Source of the DNA: Auriscalpium vulgare
Taxonomy: Eukaryota; Basidiomycota; Agaricomycetes; Russulales; Auriscalpiaceae
Assembly (NCBI GenBank): GCA_019915015.1
Contig: JAHBBC010000001.1
Span: forward strand, 744,001-808,000
Direction: 5' to 3'
Length of the DNA stretch: 64,000 bases
Both the position numbers and the translations under genes were made by a program. The first letter of the stretch is position 1. Every line of letters begins with the position of its first letter. The notes beneath the pieces were generated by a model, which did no database searches, was not told the DNA's origin, and was given only the letters and a program-made list of their open reading frames with translations. Shown piece after piece: positions 45,488-56,567 of this stretch.

Positions 45488-46087
45488 ATGCATTCCTCTG
45501 TCATCCTCTATGTCCTCACGGCGGTCGTCCAGGGCGTCGCCGGCACCCCCATCGGTGGTGATAGTCAGTCATCTCTTTCATACTGCGTTATGCAGATTTT
45601 TACTCACCTTGTTGTACCTTCTTCAGCCTCTGCGCTCCAGGGTTAGTCTTCCGCATCGATGATCACTTATCAAGACGTCGACGTGAACCGCGACTCATAT
45701 CGTCGAATTAACAGCTCGTCAAAACGACGTCCACGAGATAGCAGCACCTGAAGCTCAGATTGAGGGTAAATAAGGACGATCTAGGTCACACACGCGGAAC
45801 TTACACCTCTCTCAGCACGCCAAGAAGATTGCGATTACTGTTTGTTCGACCACCGCGTCCATATGAAGGCGGCATCCGACTGAGAATTGAACCTCGATGG
45901 TGAATTCATGTCGATGCAGCCCGCATTGAAGCCCCACTCAGATTTACGTGATGTTATGTATGATATGGCAGCGCGGCGAAGTGGTCTCGGTCGACTCTCC
46001 ATACATCTACATATTTATGGCTGGCTGTTAAGCATTCACAGTGCCTTCAGCAATCTTTGTTTTCAGCTTCATGTGCTTTCTGCTTGA
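45488..46087 (+). CDS. Second small secreted peptide gene, lacking the repeated mini-exons
   Basis: Exons 45488-45563, 45627-45641 and 45715-45765 match the first three exons of 41704-42261 in length and phase (exon 3 is 15 nt longer: ARQNDVHEIAAPEAQIE). The signal peptide is MHSSVILYVLTAVVQGVAG. The two 42-nt exons are missing: a single ~176-nt intron leads to the last exon, where the stop codon of copy 1 (TAA) has become TTA. The frame then runs on to 46087. The long hydrophobic read-through tail looks accidental. Either this copy lost its repeat units and stop, or it keeps an ancestral single-unit form. Expression is unproven. Confidence 0.5.
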
Positions 46088-47345
46088 TTGTACTTTTGTG
46101 ACCCACTGTTTGTTGTGGGGCCTTCAAAAAAATTGAACTTCCGGGATGCTAAAACGTGCCTCTCTGTGTTTGCTTTCTCGCATGAGTGGACCTGGAGAAG
46201 GACTGTGGGGCCAGTGTGGGCGGCCAAGGCTCGACTCAGAGTTGCCTCCGGGGCCGGGAACCGGGCGGCTACAACCGGAGTTCTTGCCCGGCGCCGTGCC
46301 CAAGGCGTGCCTGGCCAATGCCTGCTCGCCGCCGCGACGTTCAAAGTACTCAGACTGTCCCGCAAAGTCGACGATGTATAATACCCGAAGCTTCATCTTC
46401 CTCACGTTGCCGCTGCCTACTCACCAGTGCACCTCAACTACCGCAAGCTGACGCCCATGAGTCACAAATGCTGGAGGAGGGAACACTACCTGCTGCCGAT
46501 GCTGCTGCCAGTGCGTAATCAACGTTTCGTGCACGCCGCCAGCCTCTTCATCTCATTCAGCTTCCCTACTCAGCACCCCCGTCTGCACCGCCCCGGTCGC
46601 CTCCCGATTGACACTCAAGATAATGCGGCGCGCCAACAGAGGGCGTCTCTACCAGGCGGTCCTGGGGTGCCCGCGATACAGTAGTACGTGTGTGAACATT
46701 GAGATCTCGAGTCAAGACCGCACTAATCATCGTCCGCAGGCAGTGCCGTGCGTCTGTGGCGCAGCGGATCTTTGGTCAGCACGGGAACTCTCTTCCTTCT
46801 GTCGTCGTCAAGTTCCGGACAATACAGGGACAGGAACGTGGTCTTAGATGGCATCCTGGTCTCATGTCGAGAAACACCTTGCACTCTCGCACGCAATGTC
46901 ACTCGTTTAGATTGTGGCCGTCAGATTGGCTACAACCAAAAATCAAGAAAGACTTTGGACAATCGAAGAACAGGAAGTGATCCGCTGCCAGGCTAGGACA
47001 CGATATCTGATGATGTTGCTTCCCAAACATAACCTGCGGTGTGTAATCGATCCCTTCGTCCCTCAAAGTACGTTTGCGAAGGACGTATGATCAAAGGTCG
47101 ACATGGCGCAGATCAAGAGCGACATGCAATATCGCCGCGAACTCTTCTTCTGTACATTTGCCCACAAATATCTCCAGCTCAATTGGGCGCTCAGTCGCAG
47201 TTTCCCATGACGGCCTGGGAGCGACAGCACGCCGGTGGCAGTAATATGGATCCCGCTGCACCCTAAACCAAGCCAACGCGATATCATCGTGCAATTGAAT
47301 TTATTCGTATGTACTGGAGGCCTGAGATCCGAGGCGTCGGCCCAC
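46088..47345. other. No recognised gene; end of duplicated block
   Basis: Includes eroded versions of the 42.4-43.0 kb sequences up to about 46850. Frames of 80-110 codons on both strands show no family features. Confidence 0.45.
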
Positions 47346-47806
47346 TCAGGGGATCTCGGCCACGCACTCGATCTCCACGAGGGCGCCGAACGGCAGATAC
47401 GCCACTCCGACACACGTCCTTGCTGGCATCTTGCCCGCTTCGAAGAACTGCAGAGCGTGACGTCGACGTGGCACCCCGTCAGAAGTGGCTCACACATGGA
47501 GTAAGACCATTTGCTTACCGTGATGTAGCCTTCGTTCATGGCCTTGAAGTCCCGTTCCATGTCGCGCAGATAGACGTTGGCCTTGACAATGTTGCTAAGG
47601 TCAGAGCCCGCGGCTTTCAGGACGATGGACATGTTCTCAAGCGCCGCTCGCTGATATTGATAGATAGATCAGAAGGAGTTTGACAAAGTGCGATTTACGA
47701 ATACTGACAGTCTGAGCAATAACGCCACCCTCGACGATCTTAAAGTCTTTGTCGCACCCTATGTTTCCGGATACGTATACATGTCCTCGCGAGATAACGG
47801 CCTGGG
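47346..47806 (-). CDS. RidA/YjgF-family protein, 5' end not found
   Basis: Three exons are clear (47806-47709, 47650-47519, 47447-47346) and join in frame. They read QAVISRGHVYVSGNIGCDKD, GGVIAQT, RAALENMSIVLKAAGSDLSN, VKANVYLRDMERDFKAMNEGY and the C-terminal FFEAGKMPARTCVGVAYLPF, then GALVEIECVAEIP. These are the family's core and its conserved Arg/Glu active-site region. RidA proteins hydrolyse reactive enamine/imine intermediates; some fungal paralogues sit in metabolite clusters. The usual ~25-residue N-terminal exon is not recognisable upstream of the acceptor at 47807-47808, so the gene is either 5'-truncated or has an unrecognised first exon. Confidence 0.75.
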
Positions 47807-48499
47807 CTAGGTGGTGCGTCAGTCACAGAAATGGATGCAGAAAGCGCGGCATTACAGAACACAGGCAGTGCGGGGACGGCGTCCGTAGTGTGAACAACGG
47901 TTGGCATGCTTGTTTATGGGCGCGAGGCTGGAGGTGGGCTGTATCTTTGGCTAGGGTGATCGAGCACTTAAGCAGGCACATGCAAGCGGGCGCCCTCTGC
48001 CCTGGCCACGGGGACGTCAACTGCGCAACCATATCTTCAGTCGGTACTACGAGCGCACCGTCCTCCGAATGTATTCGTTGATAAGCGCCAATTCCGCCGA
48101 CCCACTCTGCAAGCCCATCAGGGATTCGGGGATGGAGAATGGAGCCCGAGGCCATCTGGGCGGCAGATGCTACGTTGGGCGGATCTTCTTTATTGAGCGC
48201 CCTTCATCAGAAGACCTAGAAGTATGGGATGTTAGCACCACGGTCCGGTTCTGTGTTCCGAGCCGCTCGAACGATTCTCGCCTCGAGATGGGTCCATTCA
48301 GAGTATGGCGCGCGGTGTGAGCTTGAGGAAGATGGACAGCGCGGCCGAGCATCTGCGCATTGTGAACGGCACCATTCAAAACCTCTACCACTGAACCCGA
48401 GCGATTGAGAGTGGCCGTAACTCAGTCCAACGTCAGCCGCATCTATGGTCCGCAAGCTCAGAACTCGATACCCGTGAGCGGGAGATCGTAGAAGGGCGG
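47807..48499. other. No recognised gene
   Basis: A 110-codon frame on the minus strand (47823-48155) has no family features and does not supply the missing RidA start. Nothing else is seen. Confidence 0.4.
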
Positions 48500-49013
48500 C
48501 TCGCCCGGCAGCAATGACTGCTGACGACAGCGACAGCGTGCATTACAGCCTCGACACGGCTGCCGGGGAAGAGGAATGGAGGTCAGCGCTGCCGCGCGGG
48601 AAGGAGCGATATTCCTCACAAACGGTTCCACATCCGGCATGAAGGCCTTCCGCGTCGCGATGTTCCACCAGCTGGAGTGCCTCGACGTCAATCGTCAGGA
48701 GCTCGTGCAGCGGCGCGACGAGCCAGCGAGACTGGTAGCAACGTCGTGCCTGAACTACCTTAGGCAGTCGATCAGTGCGGCAGTGCCATGCGGATTTACA
48801 TTTGGAGATGGTCCGCAGCAAGTATGTGGGGCGGGTTGTTCGACCATACGCCACCCGCACGGACTACGTTGACTGAAATGCAGTGTGGAGAGCCGCAGAG
48901 CAGAACTACGACACAATCAGGAAACAGAACGTGTGGCCTCCAGAGGAAGATTGGTGTACACACCCCGAGGGCAACCATACAACGATCTCTCATAATTACT
49001 GTGGCCTTGAGGT
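48500..49013 (+). pseudogene. UstYa/DUF3328-like pseudogene
   Basis: Across several frames the segment reads DSVHYSLDTAAGEEEWRSALP, then a shift to AMFHQLECLDV, then LNYLRQSI, then a shift to HADLHLEMVRSKYVGR, then AAEQNYDTI. That is the order of the UstYa family. The first metal-motif position reads HQLEC and the second has lost its His residues (TSCLNYLRQ). At least two frameshifts and the motif losses make it non-functional. It differs from the 38990-39682 gene, so the cluster once held at least two divergent UstYa-like genes. Confidence 0.8.
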
Positions 49014-49613
49014 AAGTCGCTTTTTTACCACAGGAAGTACAGGAGGATAGGATGCAGGCATACCGTGACGTATACGGTGACGGTCACAGCAAACTTCAGA
49101 ATCAGTAGCCAGCGGCAGTTCCCGCTGTTGCCGACAAGCCGGTTGTCGCTCGCTCGAGAGTCGACACTCGGCTCATCTTCCTCCCCCCTTGGCTTAGATC
49201 CTTACTCTCGAACTCGCACTTACCGTTGGCCTTGCTCAGCTTAGTCTCGTGAGTAGCCATGCGAGCTTACAAACTGCTCCGCCCTTGGTAGGATAGGATT
49301 AGGGTTGCCATCCGATGCTGTTGGAAACAAAAGTAATGTCCCAGTCGTTTTTGACTGACGACTGAAAACACTCGATCACTTGTTCGGGTGGTTACAGCTG
49401 CTCGCACTGCTCAAGCGCTCTCGCTTCTCACTATGCTTCGACTGGCTGCCGCTGTGAGTCTCACTTACGCCGGTACATTTACTTCCGCTACGCTCATGTC
49501 TAACATCTGAACGATACAAATTCCTCCTCGGCTTGCACCGCCATTCAAACCACTCTTGCTTCTATCTACCCACCATCTCCATATAATTGCAACTTATATC
49601 CACTATACCCAAC
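49014..49613. other. Intergenic region before the phosphatase-like gene
   Basis: No coding frame. A pyrimidine-rich stretch and ATATAA sequence just before 49614 probably belong to the leader or promoter of the next gene. Confidence 0.4.
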
Positions 49614-50360
49614 ATGCGCCGCGATAGCCACCCTGTCCTGTCTTCGCTCGATGTGCCGACGCGACCCAGCCTCGATCGCAATGAAACGGTCAAACCCCTG
49701 CGCGTACAAACTCCTGCGCTCTCATTGTCCATCCCTGAGCGTGACGACGAAGTCGCCTCTCTTTTCGACTCCACCCCGTACCAGCCTCTGACTCCCACCC
49801 AAGCGCAGATATCACTGCTGCAGCGCATTCCCGTTTCACCCGCCTCCGCCGCGCTCAAATCTCAGTGCACCCTCCACACGCTCAGGGGCCCGTTCTCACC
49901 CCAGCTCAGTGAGATTGACGACGGACTGTTCATATCCGACCTCTACACCTCCCAGCAGCGCCGCACGCTCAAGACGTACGGCATCACGCACGTCGTCGGC
50001 GCGATGGAGGATCCGACAAACTGCCGCTACGGCCTCGTGCACGCCAACTTCGTGCGCATCCGCGACTCGGGCCGCGCAAACCTCTACGACGAGCTTGAGG
50101 ACATGGCGAAGTGGATCGACTCTGCGATACAAACTGGCGGCCGCGTGCTCGTGCACAGCTGTTATGGCGTGAGCAGGAGCGCCGCGCTGGTCGCGGCGTA
50201 CCTCATCATGGCGAAAAAGATGACCGCAGATCAGGCGCTGGCGTTTGTGCGGGCAGGCAGGCCTGTCGCGCAGCCGAACGAGGGCTTTGTGTATCAGCTG
50301 CGAGTCTTCCAGCGCGAGCAGGAGTGCAGAAGACGTCGTGCTCCCTATATCTCTTTCTGA
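49614..50360 (+). CDS. Dual-specificity-phosphatase-fold protein with displaced active-site Cys
   Basis: Single exon, 248 residues, ATG at 49614. A ~95-residue Pro/Ser-rich N-terminus precedes a compact phosphatase domain (ISDLYTSQQRRTLKTYGITHVV, VRIRDSGRANLYDEL, AYLIMAKKMTADQALAFVR). The P-loop reads VLVHSCYGVSRSAA, where active enzymes have VLVHCxxGVSRSA. Counted from the His (181), Ser182 sits at the nucleophile position and the Cys is one residue late (183), while Gly and Arg188 are kept. By analogy with STYX-type pseudophosphatases this suggests a phosphosite-binding or scaffold role; the inference depends on the fold not shifting. Uninterrupted frame and strong conservation argue against decay. 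UPF2 follows on the same strand 250 bp downstream. Confidence 0.85.
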   Translation: MRRDSHPVLSSLDVPTRPSLDRNETVKPLRVQTPALSLSIPERDDEVASLFDSTPYQPLTPTQAQISLLQRIPVSPASAALKSQCTLHTLRGPFSPQLSEIDDGLFISDLYTSQQRRTLKTYGITHVVGAMEDPTNCRYGLVHANFVRIRDSGRANLYDELEDMAKWIDSAIQTGGRVLVHSCYGVSRSAALVAAYLIMAKKMTADQALAFVRAGRPVAQPNEGFVYQLRVFQREQECRRRRAPYISF

Positions 50361-50610
50361 TAGATGACGATGCTGGGAAAGTACATAACCGTAGCATCAA
50401 TAGTACTTACCCATCCAACATATTTAATGCACTTCATCGTCTAGTTGAACTTTTTTCTCGCCGCCCACCCGTGACGGACGCCTGCGGGATGGATGTGACA
50501 TTGTGTGACAGCCGCTTTCGCCTCCGTTCATTGTGTCGAGTCGAGCTCTCATCGGAGGACTCACCGCCATATTGATGTCCACTTAACGGAATACCAGCGC
50601 ACCTCTCACA

Positions 50611-53600
50611 ATGGAGGGACACCCGAAGGACGACGAAGAGCGAGCGCGCCGTCTAAAGCGCGTTCAGCTCAAGGATCTCAATGTCAAGCACGCCGGCGAA
50701 GGTACGCCTCACAAACGATTTTTTCAAGCAGTCGTTCCGATTTCCTTCAGAGCCGGACAAGTCGCTTGATTCATCGCTGAAGCGCCACACCGCTCTCATC
50801 AAGCGTATACGGCAGTCCATCGGGCTCGACAACCACGACCAGATCCTGAAGGACATAGAAACGCTCACGCTTGGGAAGTACATCGAGGAAATCGCCGGCG
50901 CTGTGCCCGAGGGCATTCTGCGCTGCAAACTGGAGAAGGATGTGTGGAGCGCGGCCGAGGTGCGCACGCACCGCTCTCGTATCCGCCCCTTGCGATTAAC
51001 GTGCATATACCCAGGTCGCGTCCGCGCTGCACCGTCGCTTTCCAAAGACCTTTACGCCAGCCCTCTTGACAGCGCTAGGTGCTGCGCTGACGCCGCCGCA
51101 GCGTGCGGCACTGGCTGCGATGGCCCCGGAGCAGCGCGAGAAGGAGGAGGCCGCGCGGGTAGCGCGCCAGCGCCCGATGCTGCGCGTGTGCTCGGAGCTT
51201 GCGCTGGTCGGCGTCATACGCAGTAGTCCAGGCAAGAGCGGCGGGGAATGGATAATGAAGGCTTTGCGCGACTTGGTACGATGTCTCCTTCGGTCCCCGT
51301 GCGTGACGGCGCTAATGCCATCCTCTGATAGCTCTCGAATGACCCATCGCTCTCCTCACTACCACTCCTTACAACCTTCCTGAAGTCCTATGCACGGCCA
51401 TTTCTGGGCCTCACGCCGCCGGTTTCCTCGAAGCAGATCCCTGCGGCGTCAGAGGCAGGCACGCTCTCGGCTGCGACTACCGAGCGAGAGAATGCCGCCT
51501 TTCCTCCCCTGGTCTCTGATGAGGAAGAGTTGGTCGAGCGTGACATCCAGGAACGCTTCAAGAAGATGTGCGAAGGATACTTTGACAATGTCGCGAAAAA
51601 GCTGGTCATAGAGCACAGGGTGCGTCGCCAGACCTATTTTCGTTGGTCAGACGGCTTATAACCGCCTACACAGCGCCTTCAAGAACAAGACCAGCGGAAC
51701 CACGAGGCATACATCCGCTCTGGCGAGATATTTGAGGACAGGCAGCAGGCATACGAGAAGATGACGAAGAGCTACGAGAAACTTCTGTCCAGCTGTCAGA
51801 CGTGAGTCCGACGACCCATATATGCACCTTTCACCTTGCTAAAATATTCTCCCAGTCTTTCTGAGCTCATATACTTACCTATGCCGTCTCTCCCTACCTC
51901 GTCACAGAATACGTCTTCTATCCAGATCGGCGCGAACAGCGGCGCGTCCCTTCTCGATGACACCGACGATGCGCTCGTTGTGGGCGGGAAGTGGGAGGAC
52001 GAGGAGGAGCGTCGATTCTTCGAGGACATACAGGATCTGCGCGAGGTTGTGCCGAAGAGCATTCTCGGCGTAGAGGAAAACAGCGAGGAGAAGACAGATG
52101 AGGCAGACGAAGAGGAACGGAAGCGGGTGGAGCAGGAAGAGGTGCGCAAGCTTGAGGAGGAGCTGGCGGGCTTGAGCGTTGCGGACGATGGTAGTGCAGT
52201 GCGACTCAACGGGGTCAAGAAGAGTGATTTAGACGGCGAGGACGACGAGGATGACGGGTGAGTGCCACAGCATTCTGTGGGCAGTCATTTCATGGAAGGC
52301 TCAACTCTTTGGCTTAGCGCTGCAACTCCGACGCCCAGCACGCCTAAGGAGTCGTCGCGCCCCACCACGCCGACTATGGCGCCTCAGGGCCCATCTCAAC
52401 TTCTCACTGCGCTGCTTACCCGATTACCGGACTGCACCAACCGGTCTCTTATCGATCAAGCGGCTGTTGAATTCGCCTTCCTCAACTCCAAAGCTGCGCG
52501 GAAAAGATTAGTCAAGGTACATCCCACTTTCCATCTACGTCCTTTGGTGTTTACTTACAACGTCCGCCTAGTTCCTTACGCAGATACCGAAGAACCGGTC
52601 GGACTTGCTCCCCCATTATTCGAGGTTCGTGGCGACGCTCAACAAGTATATGCCCGACATTGGAACAGAGCTCGTGGCCGCTGTGAGTGATACAGTACCG
52701 TCATGCGGGCGTGGCTAATTGCCGCGGTAGCTGGATGAGGAGTTTCGATATCTGCAGAGGAAGAAGAATGTTGTGAAGGAGCTGGCTGACACCCGGTTGA
52801 GAGTGAGTTCTTGGATCCTCAATTTGCTATGAGATGCTGACCGAATACTCGTCACAGAATATCACGTTTTTGTCGAACCTTACGAAGTTCAATGTCATCC
52901 CACCGCATCTCATCTTGCACATGTTTAAAGTGTGCCTGGATGATTTCTCCGGATCGAATGTCGACAATCTGGCGTTACTATTAGAGGGATGTGGGCGCTT
53001 TTTATTGAGGAACGACGAGACCAAACAGCGCTTCGGCACAATGGTAGGTCCGAACCTACAAGCACGGACATAACTGATTTCCGCGCTCAGCTGGAATTGA
53101 TGAAACGCAAGCAAAGCATGCAACATTTCGACCAGCGGCAGATCCTCATGCTTGAGAACGCATACTACCAGGCATGTGATCTGGCTTTCCATAAACTCGT
53201 ACCTAACATTCCGAGGATCGAAGGCAAACCCTCCAGAACGCGCGCCCCGTCAAGAGAAGGAGCGCACGCCAATCGAGCTATTTATCCGGCATCTTATATA
53301 CGACACACTTTCCAAGAAGACCATCGACAAGGTGCTCAAGCTCCTGCGCAAGCTCGACTGGGATGACGCCGTGACTGTGCGCATCCTGCACAAGGTCTTC
53401 ACGAAGCCGTACAAGCTGCGGTACAGTAGTGTGTCGCTGCTCGCGATGCTTGCGTACGACCTGCAGCGTTACCACCCGGAGTTTGCCATCGCGGTCGTCG
53501 ACCAGGTGCTCGAGGACGTGCGGCGCGGGCTCGAGCAGAATGTGTACAGCGCGAACCAGCGGCGTGTCGCAACGATCAAGTATCTGGGCGAGCTATATAT

Positions 53601-54997
53601 ATACCGCCTGATAAGCTCGGGGTTGATCTTTGATACGTTGTGGTCGCTTGTGACGTTTGGCCATCGTAAGTGTCTTTCTGGCTGCGCTGGTCCTGGGAGC
53701 TGACCAGGTTCTGTTTGTGTTTGTGTCGTAGCGAAGGGCCACCCGCTGCCGCAGTACCCGTGCACAGTCGATATGCCGGACGACTTCTTCCGTGTGCGTC
53801 TCGTGTGCGTGTTGCTCGACACGTGTGGGATGTGCTTCGACCGCGGCTCGCAGAAGAAGAAACTGGACAGTTTCCTCGTCTTTTTCCAGGTGCGTTTTGG
53901 CTACTGCCCGCCGAAGAGACTCGAAGAACTGAAAACGGGCTGCGCCGCTTTGTCAGTATTACATCTTGTGCAAGGAGCCGATCCCGATGGACGCAGAATT
54001 TATGGTCACGGACTCGCTGGAGGTCGGTCAAAATGCATAGCAATTGAGTCGCCCTAAATAATCATCCCAACATATAGGCACTCAAACCAAAGCTATTGAT
54101 GTTCAAGAGTCTTGAAGAAGCTGCTTCTGCTGTTGACGAAATGTTTGCCGCTGCTGCGCAAGCCACGGGCTGTGAGTTGCCGTCTCTGTTGGGGATCGAA
54201 CTAGAACTGACAAACGGGTTGGCGCAGTGCTGGCCGGCGAAGACAGTGGTGACGACAGCGGAGACGAGGCCGACCGTTCTGGGAAGCAAGAGGAGGAAGA
54301 GGAAGAGGGCGTCGCAGCAGAACCTCAGAGTCCCGTCAGTCTGCCTTTTGTCCTTTGCGTTACCCCACTCAACTCTTTTACCAGACTGACGACCGGAGCG
54401 CGTCACCCGAGCCCACTGTTCTCGTCAAACAGCAGGAAAATATGGGCCCTTCCGAAGAGGCCGACGCCGAATTTGCCAAGGAGCTTGCGAAGCTCGTCAC
54501 GGACACCTCGACCGAGTCACGCAAGGTCGACAAGCGCACCGCCCAGGCACTCTGGGAGTCTGCTGTCCTGCCCCCGAATATGCGCAAGAAGCGCGCCGGC
54601 GTTGACGAGGATGACACTGTTTCAGGCGCGGGATCCGCAGCAGCCCCGGGCGTCATGAAGTTCACGATGCTCACAAAGAAGGGAAACAAGCAGCAGGTAA
54701 GTACTCCTTCTTCGTGGCATGAATATGCTGCTGACTAGTGTTGTGTGTATGCAGGTCCGACAGCTCGCGATACCGGCAGAATCGGCGTTGGCAGTGCAGA
54801 CGCGCTCGGCGCAGATGCAGGACAAGGTTGAGCAGCAACACTTGAAACGCCTCGTGCTCGATTACGAACAGCGCGAGGAGGCCGAGGAGCTGAGAGGTTC
54901 GCTTGTCTTTCGTCATTTATGTTTTATTCACCGCTCATCTTGCCACGTAGCTCTGGAGACCAAGAGCCGCCCCGTCAAGATTCGCCTTGCTGGCTAA
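50611..54997 (+). CDS. UPF2: UPF2, nonsense-mediated mRNA decay factor
   Basis: A long multi-exon gene of roughly 1,150 residues. The first MIF4G domain (LDSSLKRHTALIKRIRQSIG, KYIEEIAGAVPEGILRCKLE, ALHRRFPKTFTP) is followed by an acidic linker (DDTDDALVVGGKWEDEEERR). The second MIF4G includes LLTRLPDCTNRSLIDQAAVE, NITFLSNLTKFNVIPPHLIL and LELMKRKQSMQHFDQRQ. The third includes ERTPIELFIRHLIYDTLSKK, VLKLLRKLDWDD and PQYPCTVDMPDDFFRVRLV. An acidic Glu-rich region and the conserved C-terminal UPF1-binding tail (LPPNMRKK, ALETKSRPVKIRLAG) follow. UPF2 bridges UPF1 and UPF3 in the cytoplasm. Start 50611 is the only ATG in the matching frame. One intron (53172-53223) uses GC-AG. No lesion seen. Confidence 0.93.
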
Positions 54998-55521
54998 CAC
55001 CCGCCCCCGCTGGTGTCAATCCACTGAACTTGCCAACTAGCGCTACTGCCTGCTTCCACCTTCCCTCATGGTACAGTAGACCGTTTCTTCCCGCACCTCG
55101 TAGGCTGGGTGTTCCGGCCAAGGGTCTGCTGCTCCGCCGAGCGGCGCTCGCGCCCGCCGCGCTCGGGCGGCGTACATGTCCTCAATGTCCTCGCGGGCAC
55201 CGCAGGACCGGCTGCGCATGTCGGCCGCATCCTGCCGCTGCGTGCTGGCGCCAGCTGAGTCTGCTTTGTATCCTTTCGATTATTATCTTGTCGTTTCTGT
55301 ATCGTTATTGTGTTGTGTATAGTTTAGATGTCCCGGACAGTTGCAAAGCCTGTCGACCGAGACCAATATTAACACCGACCGCATCTGACCGCCACGACGT
55401 CGAGAGCCTTTCGCCTGTGAAGCATCATCGGTCTCCTGCAGTTGCAGGAAAATATCGTTCTACTAAACTGCTTTGATATCACACTTTCGATCACTTCTAC
55501 GTTCCATATTCTCCAGAAACA
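54998..55521. other. Convergent 3' intergenic region
   Basis: Lies between the 3' ends of UPF2 (plus) and the NmrA-like gene (minus). T-rich around 55255-55330, consistent with 3' ends. No gene. Confidence 0.5.
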
Positions 55522-56567
55522 TCACAAGGCCGACGTGTAAGTGATGACTGGGTTCGGGTTCCAGTCAGGGTACAGCCCCCCGTTATCGGGCGTCCCCACG
55601 ACTCCCTCACCATTGGCCCACGACTTATGCAAGAATGCGCCAAAATCGTGCGGGTTTGCCTTGAGGCGTGCCTCCAGGTCCGCATCGGAGTGGTACGTGA
55701 CCTGCAGCTTCTTGCCCGTCTTCGCCTCATATTCCTGGAAGATCTGGTTGAACGACTGGTGCAGATGGGGTGTCAGAATGCGCACGCTACAAGGGTGATA
55801 CGAGGCGCAGATATACCTTGCGATCCCCCTCAAGGCGGACAATGGGCAGATTGGTCAACTTCTCAGCAGGAAGCGACGTGAGGATGTATCCCAGGAAGCG
55901 GGCGATGTCCGGGATTGACGTGAACGTGATGGGCGCGTTGCCGTCCCCGCCGACGCCGACCTTCCCGCTCTTGATATCTAACTCAACGAACCTGTAATCC
56001 CAGATTTATCAGCCTCCCTCACATCATTCCTCAAACAAATTAGAACTCACGGGACCCAGACCCAGTCCGCGAACGGGCCGTTGAACACGAGGATAGTCGG
56101 CAGCCCGATATCCCTGAACTTCTGGTGGAGATCGCCCTTGCCAGCGAGCAGTCCCTTTGCGCCCACCGTCGGATTCCCAAACTCGGACGGTATGAACAGC
56201 TTCACCCCCGCCGCCTTTGCCACCTCCGCGATCGTCACCTGTGCGGGCTGCCCGGCGGCATTGAGAGTCGAGATGATCACATCGACGCCCGCGAGCGCCT
56301 TCGCGAGTGCGGCGCGATCGTCGTACTCGAGCCCGACGACCTCCGCGCCCTTGGCGGCGTACTTCTCCGTCGTGGCGGGTTGGGAGGTCTGTGCGTGTGG
56401 TCAGGACCTGTGTCGGCAGGGTGGGTGGGTGAAGGAGTGCTCACCGGGCGCGTGAAGACGAGCACGCGGTTGACGCTTCCCTTCGCTTTCAAGTCAAGGA
56501 AGTGATTGATGATGATACTGCCTACGTTGCCCGTGCCGACAACGACGAAGTTCTTGAAGCCTGACAT
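55522..56567 (-). CDS. NmrA-like / isoflavone-reductase-like NAD(P)-binding protein
   Basis: Four exons, ~300 residues, ATG at 56567. The N-terminal Rossmann motif is GTGNVGSIIINHFLD. Then come VLVFTRP, EYDDRAALAKALAGVDVIIS (binding of NADP adenosine), VAKAAGVKLFIPSEFGNPT, a catalytic-type GKGDLHQKFRDIGLPTILVF block, PITFTSIPDIARFLGYIL, and a C-terminal substrate-binding half (SFNQIFQEYEAKTGKKLQV) ending ITYTSAL. This is the atypical short-chain dehydrogenase group, which includes redox sensors and reductases of phenolic compounds. Substrate unknown. Exon junctions checked (56388/56445 and the PFVEL and RK-SFNQ joins) stay in frame. Transcribed away from the tRNA gene and towards UPF2. Confidence 0.9.

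Larger units (their letters stand above)
44390..46850 (+). repeat. Duplicated cluster block, copy 2
   Basis: Second copy of 40.56-43.05 kb (anchors are given there). It carries a broken membrane-protein frame and a shortened peptide gene. The large spacer between the copies contains the array relic and the P450 relic. Confidence 0.85.
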
